A stretch of 44,450 nt of DNA from Streptomonospora alba (lineage in GTDB: Bacteria > Actinomycetota > Actinomycetes > Streptosporangiales > Streptosporangiaceae). The position numbers and the translations under genes are program-made. Positions 8,467 to 15,299 of the stretch are shown here, piece after piece. The notes below the pieces were generated by a model. It ran no database searches, was not told the DNA's origin, and worked only from the letters and a program-made list of their open reading frames with translations. The DNA lies in NCBI RefSeq assembly GCF_000826685.1, contig NZ_JROO01000024.1, positions 1 through 44,450 on the forward strand. The letters are read 5' to 3'. The stretch's first letter is position 1, and each line of letters begins with the position of its first letter.

Positions 8467-9240
8467 ATGTCGCGCACCGATTTGGGCGAGTTCCTCATGA
8501 CACGGCGTGCCAAGGTCGCGCCGGAAACCCTGGGAATGCCCGCGGTGGGCGATCGCCGTGTCCCCGGTCTGCGCCGCGACGAGGTCGCCGCCGATATGGG
8601 AGTCAGCGTCGACTACTACCGCCGTCTGGAACAGGGCAAGGAAGCGCACCCTTCCGAGGCGGTCCTCGCCGGGATCTCTGCGACACTGCGGCTGACCGCG
8701 GCCGAAGAGCAGCACCTCTATGCCCTGGCGGGTGTCGCGCGGCGGCTGGGCGAAACCGCGACGACCCGGCCGGTGCCCCCCGAACTGCTGAACCTGATGG
8801 ACTCGTGGCACGAGGCCGGGGCGATCGTGCTGGATCCGGTACTCGACGTCCTCGCGATGAACGCCGCCGCGCAGGAGCTGCTATCCGGCTTCTGCGAGAC
8901 CGCGAACCTGCTGGAGATGGTCCTGCTGGACCCCGAGGGGCGCCGCTTCTTCGTGGACTGGGCGGCGTCCGCTGAGGCGACCGTGGCCAATCTCCGCGCC
9001 AGCGCCGATTTCGCCGTGGCCCCCGCCCGGCTCCGTGAACTGCTCACCCTGCTGGAAGCGGAGAGTCCGGAGTTCCCGGCGCTGTGGGCGCGCCACGACG
9101 TGCGGCCCAAAACCCACGAGACGAAGCGGCTCAGCCACCCCACCCGGGGGCTGATAAGCGTCGATTTCCACGCATTCAACGTCGCGAGCGTGCCCGGGTA
9201 TCAGCTGCTGGTCTACCGGGAGCGCCCCGGCAGCACCTGA
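8467..9240 (+). CDS. XRE-family regulator with MmyB-like ligand-binding domain
   Basis: A 257-residue protein. The N-terminal HTH (residues 3-75: LGEFLMTRRAKVAPE, then VPGLRRDEVAADMGVSVDYYRRLEQGKEAHPSEAVLAGI) is the helix_turn_helix/MmyB arrangement. The C-terminal MmyB-like pocket ends with LLEAESPEFPALWARHDV and VASVPGYQLLVYRERPGS. MmyB-type regulators bind fatty-acid-like ligands in the methylenomycin family precedent. The gene diverges from the SDR gene at 7566-8369 and probably controls it. The fragment at 2398-2675 is a decayed relative. Confidence 0.9.
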   Translation: MSRTDLGEFLMTRRAKVAPETLGMPAVGDRRVPGLRRDEVAADMGVSVDYYRRLEQGKEAHPSEAVLAGISATLRLTAAEEQHLYALAGVARRLGETATTRPVPPELLNLMDSWHEAGAIVLDPVLDVLAMNAAAQELLSGFCETANLLEMVLLDPEGRRFFVDWAASAEATVANLRASADFAVAPARLRELLTLLEAESPEFPALWARHDVRPKTHETKRLSHPTRGLISVDFHAFNVASVPGYQLLVYRERPGST

Positions 9241-9274
9241 ACACCGCCCGCTCCACGGCTGGCTTTCGCCGGCT

Positions 9275-9667
9275 GTGCGCAGCCGACGATGAGCACTCCG
9301 TTCCCACGGACGAGGCTGAGCCCGCTGCCAGCCGGCGCCCACCGGTCGGTCCGAGGTCGAGCACACTCCCGAGTCCGAATCGGGTAGCCGCCCACGGCTA
9401 CACGTGGTCGAGGCAGCGGAGCCCGGGGCGACCATCGCCACGGAGACCGCGAGCCCGTCGGATGCGGTTCCGCGGGTTCGGGTCGAGGCCTGCCACCGGG
9501 TCCTGGCCAACTGCCGCGAGGACGGTTCCCTGCCCACGGATTGCGAGATCGCGGCCCGCTTCGGCCACAAGGACCGCTGGGGACGGCCGATCAAGCAGTG
9601 GGGACAGCAAGGCCGCGTCGACAAGGCGGTGGTGTGCGTACCGAAGCCCGGATCCCGGTTTCACTAG
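9275..9667 (+). pseudogene. Truncated, frameshifted copy of the DUF2637 gene (3' part)
   Basis: Bases 9404-9667 encode VPRVRVEACHRVLANCREDGSLPTDCEIAARFGHKDRWGRPIKQWGQQGRVDK. This lines up residue by residue with the C-terminal region of the intact DUF2637 protein at 39407-40198 (EDGSLPTGREIAARFDHKDRWGRLIKQWGQQGRFDR). Just upstream, in another frame, ADDEHSVPTDEAEPA matches ADDEQAVRTAGAEPA of the same protein. The membrane-spanning N-terminal half is missing and there is at least one frameshift. It is a remnant with the same orientation as the intact copy 30 kb away. Confidence 0.75.
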
Positions 9668-9719
9668 CGGCGGATACCCCACGAGTCGGGCGTTCCACTG
9701 GAGCCTTCGATCAGATACG

Positions 9720-9740
9720 CTATTCCAATGAATAGTGGAA
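9720..9740. promoter_or_regulatory. Palindrome over the arsR-like start codon
   Basis: CTATTC-CAAT-GAATAG (9720-9735) is a perfect 6+6 dyad and overlaps TTCCA...TGGAA (9723-9740). It covers the ATG at 9728, as expected for an autoregulatory ArsR site. No ribosome-binding site is visible, so the mRNA may be leaderless. Confidence 0.55.
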
Positions 9741-10414
9741 CAGATGGTCGGGAAGCGGGGCGCGCCGAGTTGTGGGGCGAGTTCGCCCGGGTCGGCAAGG
9801 CGCTGGGCAGCGGCACCCGCCTGCAGATGCTCGACCTGCTGGCCCAAGGCCAGCGCTCGGTGGAGTCGCTGGCCCAGACCCTGGGGTTGGGCGTCTCGAC
9901 CGCCTCGGCGCACCTGCAGACCCTCAAACGCGCGCAGCTGGTGCGCACCCACCGCGTGAAGAACCACGTCTTCTACACACTGGCGGGCGACGACGTCGCC
10001 GCCCTGCTCTCGCTGGTGCAGCGGGTCGCCGGCACCCATCTGGCCGAGGTCGAACGGGCCTGGCACCACTTCACCGGACCCGGCCAAGGCGAAATCGAGG
10101 AGGTCGACCGCGCCGAGTTGCTGGCCCGCCTCGATCAAGGCAGCGCCCTGGTGCTGGACGTGCGGCCCGAGGCCGAGTTCGCCGCGGGCCACCTGCCCGG
10201 GGCGGTGTCGATCCCCGTCGACGAGCTGACCCGGCGCCTGGACGAGGTGCCCGAGGACACCGACATCGTGGCCTACTGCCGCGGCGACTACTGCGTCATG
10301 GCGGTGGACGCGGTGCGCGTCCTGCGCTCCCACGGCCGCCGCGCCTACCGGCTGAACGAAGGACTGCTGGAATGGCGCGCCTCCGGGCGCCCCGTCCACA
10401 CCGGCTCCGCATAA
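9728..10414 (+). CDS. ArsR-family regulator fused to a rhodanese domain
   Basis: 228 residues in two parts. Residues 15-100 form an ArsR winged helix (ALGSGTRLQMLDLLAQGQRSVESLAQTLGLGVSTASAHLQTLKRAQLV). Residues 125-222 form a rhodanese domain with LVLDVRPEAEFAAGHLPGAVSIP and the active loop CRGDYC (catalytic Cys184, second Cys189). This fusion is a recognised family, usually beside transporters. The rhodanese cysteine is thought to sense or carry sulfane sulfur or thiophilic oxyanions. It heads an apparent operon with the MFS gene (10463) and a methyltransferase (11792), which suggests detoxification of a thiol-reactive or metalloid compound. The compound is not identified by sequence. Confidence 0.9.
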   Translation: MNSGTDGREAGRAELWGEFARVGKALGSGTRLQMLDLLAQGQRSVESLAQTLGLGVSTASAHLQTLKRAQLVRTHRVKNHVFYTLAGDDVAALLSLVQRVAGTHLAEVERAWHHFTGPGQGEIEEVDRAELLARLDQGSALVLDVRPEAEFAAGHLPGAVSIPVDELTRRLDEVPEDTDIVAYCRGDYCVMAVDAVRVLRSHGRRAYRLNEGLLEWRASGRPVHTGSA

Positions 10415-10462
10415 CCCCAGGGCACTCGACGCAGATCCGCCCCCATGGAAGGGACGCCGCAC

Positions 10463-11740
10463 ATGGCCGCCACCACCTCTCATGCCCGCGGCGCGGGCGC
10501 CGTTCCCGACGCGCTGCAGCGCCGCACGCTGATCACCGTGGCCGCCGCCCAGGTCCTGGGCGGCGCCGGGCTGGCCGCCGGAGTCACGGTCGGCGCGCTG
10601 CTGGCCCAGGAGATGCTGGAGACCAGCAGCCTGGCCGGGCTGCCCGCCGCCCTGTTCACCCTGGGCTCGGCCGGCGCCGCGTTCCTGGTGGGCCGGATCT
10701 CCCACCGCCGGGGGCGGCGCACGGGTCTCGTCGCGGGCTATGCCGCAGGCGCCGCGGGCGGTGCGGGGGTGGTGGCCGCGGCCGCACTCGACAGCATCGG
10801 GCTGTTCTTCGCCGCGCTGCTGGTCTACGGCGCGGGTACGGCCACCAACCTGCAGGCCCGCTACGCCGCAGCCGACCTCGCCGAGCCCCGCCGGCGGGGG
10901 CGCGCGATCAGCACCGTCCTGGTCGCCACCACTCTGGGCGCGGTGGCCGGACCCAACCTCACCGAGGCCACCCAGCCCCTTGGACGTGTCGTCGGGGCGC
11001 CCGCCCTAGCCGGTCCGTTCGTCCTGGCCGCGGCCGCCTACGGCCTGGCAGCCCTGGTCCTGTGGGTGTTCCTGCGCCCCGACCCGCTGCTGCACGCCCG
11101 GAACGTCGCTCTTACGCCGGCGGCCGCGGGAGTGCCCGCGGGTGAGGAGGCGTCCGGAACTCCGGCTCCCGCGCGGGGGCGCTTCAACCCGGGTATCGCG
11201 CTGGGCGGGGCCGCGATGGTGCTCACCCAGATCGTGATGCTGGCCATCATGACCATGACCCCGATCCACATGCAGGCCCACGGCCACGGCCTGGGTGCCA
11301 CCGGGCTGGTCATCGCCGTGCACATCGCCTTCATGTACCTGCCCTCGCCCCTCACCGGCGTCCTGGTGGACCGCATCGGCCGCAAACCCGTGCTGGTCGC
11401 CTCGGGTGCGACGCTGCTCGCCGCCGGCCTGGTAGCCGCGACGGCCCCGGTCGAGTCGGTGGCCGTGCTCGCGACCGCGCTGGCACTGCTGGGGCTGGGC
11501 TGGAACTTCGGCCTTCTCGCCGGTACCGCGATGGTCACCGACGCCGCCGCCTTGGCGACCCGGGCCCGTACCCAGGGCGGGGTGGACGTGGGCGTGGCCC
11601 TGGCCGGTGCCGGCGGCGGAATGCTCAGCGGTGTGGTGGTCGCCGCCGCGGGATTCCCCGCCCTGGCCGTGGGCGGGGGCGTGCTCGCGCTGGCGATCGT
11701 GCCCTTCGCCGCCCGGCCCGCCCGCCGCCCGGCAGGTTGA
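10463..11740 (+). CDS. MFS transporter, drug-efflux-like
   Basis: About 425 residues from ATG 10463, which has GGAAGG about 10 bases upstream; the in-frame ATG at 10445 precedes that box and is less likely. Around twelve hydrophobic segments are seen. The MFS loop-2 signature appears as [12 protein letters not shown], and its second-half counterpart as GVLVDRIGRKPVLVASG. It lies 48 bp after the ArsR-rhodanese gene and 51 bp before the methyltransferase start, so the three are probably co-transcribed. The likely role is proton-driven export of the compound sensed by the regulator. The substrate is unknown. Confidence 0.87.
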   Translation: MAATTSHARGAGAVPDALQRRTLITVAAAQVLGGAGLAAGVTVGALLAQEMLETSSLAGLPAALFTLGSAGAAFLVGRISHRRGRRTGLVAGYAAGAAGGAGVVAAAALDSIGLFFAALLVYGAGTATNLQARYAAADLAEPRRRGRAISTVLVATTLGAVAGPNLTEATQPLGRVVGAPALAGPFVLAAAAYGLAALVLWVFLRPDPLLHARNVALTPAAAGVPAGEEASGTPAPARGRFNPGIALGGAAMVLTQIVMLAIMTMTPIHMQAHGHGLGATGLVIAVHIAFMYLPSPLTGVLVDRIGRKPVLVASGATLLAAGLVAATAPVESVAVLATALALLGLGWNFGLLAGTAMVTDAAALATRARTQGGVDVGVALAGAGGGMLSGVVVAAAGFPALAVGGGVLALAIVPFAARPARRPAG

Positions 11741-11791
11741 CACGGTCCCGCACCCGCCCTCCACCCGCCACCCGTCGAGAGGAGTTTCGCC

Positions 11792-12458
11792 GTGCCCACC
11801 GAACCGGACTCGTCTGGCAGAGCAGCAGCGCACGCATTGGCAGCACACCTATACCGACCATCCGCGCATGTACGGCCGCGCTCCCTCGGCCCCGGCCGTG
11901 CACGCCGCCGCGGTCTTCGCCGACGCGGGGGCAGGTGATGTGCTGGAGCTGGGTGCGGGACACGGGCGCGACGCCCTGCACTTCGCCCGCGCGGGCTTTC
12001 GCGTCACCGCCACCGACGTCAGCCAGAGCGGCCTGGCCCAGCTCCGACACGACGCCGAGGCCGAACGGCTCACCGGTCGGCCGGCGACCGTGGCCCACGA
12101 CGCCCGCGACCCGCTGCCGCTGGCCGCGGGCAGTGTGGACGGGGTGTTCGCGCACATGCTGCTGTGCATGGCACTGTCCACCGCCGAGATCACCGCCCTG
12201 GTGAGCGAGGTCGCGCGCGTGCTGCGCCCGGGCGGCACCTTCGTCTACACCGCCCGCCACACCGGCGACGCCCACTACGGCGCCGGGACCGCCCACGGCG
12301 ACGACATCTTCGAACACGGCGGATTCGCCGTGCACTTCTTCTCCCGGCGATTGGTCGAGCGCCTCGCCCAAGGGTGGGACCTCATCGAGGTCCATCCCTT
12401 CGAGGAGGGCGACCTGCCGCGCCGCCTCTGGCGCATCACCCAGCGGCGCCGCCGGTGA
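11792..12458 (+). pseudogene. SAM-dependent methyltransferase with an early 1-nt frameshift
   Basis: A GAGAGGAG box sits 7 bases before GTG 11792, which encodes MPTEPDSS. The conserved body lies in another frame and starts near AEQQRTHWQHTYTDHPRMYGRAPSAP. It continues with VLELGAGHGRDALHFARAGFRVTATDVS, the SAM site, and VARVLRPGGTFVYTARH. Removing one T in the run gactcgtctgg (about 11808-11815) would give MPTEPDSLAEQQRTHW and a single product of about 221 residues. Either the gene is frameshifted, or the sequence has an error there, or translation starts at ATG 11869. The TehB/arsenite-methyltransferase-like body and operon position suggest methylation of a toxic species. Confidence 0.65.
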
Positions 12459-12648
12459 GCGGCCCCGCGCCGATGCGGGGCGCCGATGCGGTCGTCGGCA
12501 TCCGGACGCCGTTGGCGCCGTCGGAGACCGGGATGGCGGATCCGGTCTCGAACCTGGACCAGTCGCCGAGGTCGACGGCTGCGGCGTCCCGAACGGTGAA
12601 TTCGGTAGCTTACCTTTTAAAGCACAAACCCACGAAACGAGGCACATT

Positions 12649-13104
12649 GTGAGTGGAACCATCGCGGCGGAGCCGTGGGACAGCGGGGACGGCGTCCGGC
12701 TGCGCCGCGATATGCAGGTCGAACTGGCCGCCCGCTACAACATGCCCGACCAGGAGACCGAGCCGCCGACCGCCGAAACGGTGAGCGTGTTCCTCATTGC
12801 CCGCGATCCGGGTGGCGACGCGACCGGTTGCGGCGCCCTCCGCCTGCTGGACGACGGCACTGCCGAGATCAAACGGATGTACGTGACCCCGCAGGCACGC
12901 GGCACCGGCGTGGCGATCCGCATTCTGCGCGCGCTCGAGGACCACGCCCGGTTGCACGGGATCAGCTCACTGGTCTTGTCGACGGGCGTGAAGCAGCCCG
13001 ACGCGATCCGGTTCTACGAGCGTGAGGGCTATCAACGGTTCGACGGCTACGGGCCCTACGTCGGCGAACCGCTGGCCAAGTGCTTCACCCTTCAGCTCAG
13101 CTGA
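12649..13104 (+). CDS. GNAT-family N-acetyltransferase
   Basis: 151 residues from GTG 12649 with GAGG about 9 bases upstream. The acetyl-CoA-binding core is visible: ATGCGALRLLDDGTAEIKRMYVTPQARGTGVAIRILRALEDHARLHG, with motif A as QARGTG. It ends LVLSTGVKQPDAIRFYEREGYQRFDGYGPY, a common PhnO/WecD-like arrangement. The acceptor could be a small amine or amino acid. A short AT-richer stretch (ttaccttttaaagcac, near 12610) lies just upstream and may hold the promoter. The 190 bp before the gene contain a protein-like stretch on the minus strand (EFTVRDAAAVDLGDWSRFETG, near 12535-12600) that I cannot assign. Confidence 0.87.
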   Translation: MSGTIAAEPWDSGDGVRLRRDMQVELAARYNMPDQETEPPTAETVSVFLIARDPGGDATGCGALRLLDDGTAEIKRMYVTPQARGTGVAIRILRALEDHARLHGISSLVLSTGVKQPDAIRFYEREGYQRFDGYGPYVGEPLAKCFTLQLS

Positions 13105-13339
13105 ATAGGGGCTGATCGGGGCAGGTGGGCGAAGGGCTGCGCCCCCGGGCTACGCGCAAGCGTCGACTGTGTGGCGACGATCTCGGGCCACCGGCCGCAT
13201 GGCCTTCGTGACATCCCCGGCGCCGCGACTGCGGAGCCCGGAACGGCCGAATCGAACGAGCTGTTGCGCCGGCCCGGGTGCTTCGCGTTGCCGCCCGGTG
13301 GCACCGATCCGGCGAAAACGTGAAAACCGCCCGGGGAAA

Positions 13340-13400
13340 GGGCTCTTCTTCCCAGATTCGTAGGTATCGAGCGAGAACGGACACCACGGAAGAAGAGCCC
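13340..13400. repeat. 61-bp element with 13-bp inverted ends
   Basis: GGGCTCTTCTTCC (13340-13352) and GGAAGAAGAGCCC (13388-13400) are perfect inverted copies separated by 35 bp. It could be a terminator-like hairpin, a pair of insertion-sequence ends brought together by deletion, or a tiny MITE. Bases 13105-13339 upstream hold nothing else I can support. Confidence 0.55.
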
Positions 13401-13499
13401 GGTGGAACCGTATTGGGAAGCCGCCAGGCGGTCGCCGTCGAAGAATGATCCGCCGAGGTAGACCAGCGGCGCGGCACCGCACCTGGTCGATCAGTGGGG

Positions 13500-13737
13500 C
13501 GTCGACCCACGCCGCAGCAGTGGGAGTTGCCACGTGGGGGGCGCCGTCTTCGGCGGCGGGATCCGATCCGGCGACCGCTCCGCATGTGCGGTGGATCTTC
13601 GCGGAGCGGCCGGCCGGGCGGAGCAGGGCCGGTATCGCCCGGTGGCTCAGCGAGCGGGGGTGGCGTGCCCCTCGGGCGCGGATCGGGAGCGCAACCTCCA
13701 TCGCGCTGGAGAGGTGTGGACGGTACTTTCCCGTTCG
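13500..13737 (+). pseudogene. Serine recombinase/integrase remnant, several frameshifts
   Basis: No single frame is long, but joined pieces reproduce the DNA-recombinase domain of large serine recombinases. RRLRRRDP is in one frame; DPATAPHVRWIFAERPAGRSRAGIARWLSERG is in a second. VACPSGADRERNLHRAGEVWTV is in a third and follows a missing base in the G run near 13657. In intact actinobacterial relatives this block reads as DP..APHVRWIFA.RLAG.S.AGIAR.LNE.GVPCPS..D..RN.HR.G..WT. The catalytic resolvase domain and the C-terminus are absent. It is a footprint of an integrated element. Confidence 0.6.
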
Positions 13738-13740
13738 ACG

Positions 13741-15258
13741 TTAATTCAGCACTAGCTGCACCTTTCTAGTGAGGGGGTGATCGGGGCCCAGGACGCGCAC
13801 GGCGTCGTCGCCGTGGAGGTCGCGCAGCCGGTTCCGGGCGTTGTCGAGCTCGCCCAGAGCCGCGTAGCAGCGGGCGAGTTCGAAACGGACCTCAATGGCG
13901 TCCTCTGTCTCCTCCTCGCCGAGTGCGCGGTAGTTGTCCAGCAGGTCGAGCAGCACCTCGACGGCCTCGGCGTAGCGGTCCAGCTCGACCAGGCACGCGG
14001 CCAGAGCGTCCCGGCAGTCGATGACGTCGGTCGCCCCCTCTCCGTGATGCTCGATGAGCAGCGGGAGCAGCCTCCGGTACTCCCGCTCGGCCTGGTCGAT
14101 GCGGCGGGCGTAGAACCAGGTGTCGGCCCGCATCCGGGTGAACCGCAGACAGACGTCGTCGGGAAGCTCCTCCGCGTTGACGAGCGCGTCGGACAGGACG
14201 TCGCCGGCCTGGATGAATCGCTGATCGTCCACGAGGCGGTCCACCTCGTCGTACACCTCATCCGGGTCGATCGGCCCGGTCGGATACGGCGCGGGGAAGG
14301 CGGGAGCGGCCGCCCGCGCGGTGCCGCCGCCGGTTCGGGAACGGGGCGCGAACGGGTACCGGAACGGGCGGGTCGGGTCGTGCTCCCCGCTCGTGTCGGG
14401 GGTTCCCACCGGTCGCGGTGCCGGCAGGAAGGGAGCCAGCCGGGTGAGGACCTCGTCGGCATGGGCCGGGCGCTCGGCCGGCTCCTTGTGGAGGAGGCCG
14501 GCTATGAGCGCGGCGAGCGGCGCGGGCGCGTCGTCGCGGAGCTCGCCCAGAGGGGGCGGTGCGGTGTGCACCTGGTGGAACAAGAGCGCCTCGGTGCGCG
14601 CGCCGGTGAACGGGGGACGGCCGGTGAGCACCTCGAACAGCAGGCAGCCCAGCGAGTACAGGTCGGTGCGCGCGGTGGCGTCTGCGCCGGTACAGACCTC
14701 GGGAGCCATGTACGGAGCGCTGCCGAGGGCCTCGTGGCTCCGGGTGAGCCGGGGGATGCTCGGATCGAGCAGGATCGCGATGCCGAAGTCGAGGAGTTTC
14801 ACGGCGCCGTCGGGGCCCACCATGACGTTGGGGGGCTTGATGTCGCGGTGCACCAGGAAGCCGGAGTGGGCTGCGGCGAGGACGGAGGCGAGCTGCGCCC
14901 CGATGGCGACCGCGCTCTCCACGGGCAGCGGGCCCCGCTGCGCGAGGAAATCGCCGAGGTTCCGCCCCTCCACGAGCTGCATGACGAGGTACAGTTCCCC
15001 GTTCTCGGTTCCGGCGTCGTAGACGGCCGGAACGCCGGGGTGCTCGACGCGCGCGGTCATCCTGGTCTCCCGCAGGAAGCGTTCGACCAGCACGCCGGCC
15101 TGCGTGTCGGAGGCGCTCAAGTCCTTTTGACTCATGAGTTTCACGGCGATCCGCCGGTCGAGCCGGCGGTCGTAGCCGCGGAGGACCACGCCCATGCCGC
15201 CCTGGCCTATGGGGGTGGTCAGTTCGTAGCGGTCGGCGATGACGCGTTGCTGGAACAT
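13741..15258 (-). CDS. Serine/threonine protein kinase with TPR-like C-terminal region
   Basis: 505 residues from ATG 15258. The kinase domain (residues 11-275) has every catalytic element: G-loop GQGGMG (18-23), Lys40, Glu64 in the C-helix, HRDIKPPN (137-144), DFG (157-159) and APE (185-187). No transmembrane segment follows, unlike PknB-type receptors. A Pro-rich linker leads to about 180 residues of helical repeats (AGDVLSDALVNAEELPDD, YRRLLPLLIEHHG, AEVLLDLLDNYRALGEEE, ELARCYAALGELDNARNRL), consistent with TPRs. It starts 41 bp after the stop of hsdR on the same strand, so the two are probably one operon. This suggests a kinase tied to restriction, perhaps phosphorylating a subunit or signalling infection. 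That role is inference. Confidence 0.88.
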   Translation of the reverse strand: MFQQRVIADRYELTTPIGQGGMGVVLRGYDRRLDRRIAVKLMSQKDLSASDTQAGVLVERFLRETRMTARVEHPGVPAVYDAGTENGELYLVMQLVEGRNLGDFLAQRGPLPVESAVAIGAQLASVLAAAHSGFLVHRDIKPPNVMVGPDGAVKLLDFGIAILLDPSIPRLTRSHEALGSAPYMAPEVCTGADATARTDLYSLGCLLFEVLTGRPPFTGARTEALLFHQVHTAPPPLGELRDDAPAPLAALIAGLLHKEPAERPAHADEVLTRLAPFLPAPRPVGTPDTSGEHDPTRPFRYPFAPRSRTGGGTARAAAPAFPAPYPTGPIDPDEVYDEVDRLVDDQRFIQAGDVLSDALVNAEELPDDVCLRFTRMRADTWFYARRIDQAEREYRRLLPLLIEHHGEGATDVIDCRDALAACLVELDRYAEAVEVLLDLLDNYRALGEEETEDAIEVRFELARCYAALGELDNARNRLRDLHGDDAVRVLGPDHPLTRKVQLVLN

Positions 15259-15299
15259 CGAAAAACCGTGATTCCGTGATTCCGTGGAGCAGGGGGCAC

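Noticed and set aside
7228-8811. Very long minus-strand open frame over the SDR and XRE genes
   Set aside because: Its translation is Arg/Pro/Gly-rich in the high-GC style and covers the real SDR in another frame; it is a shadow.
12459-12648. Protein-like minus-strand stretch EFTVRDAAAVDLGDWSRFETG
   Set aside because: Too short, no start codon or family match I can defend.
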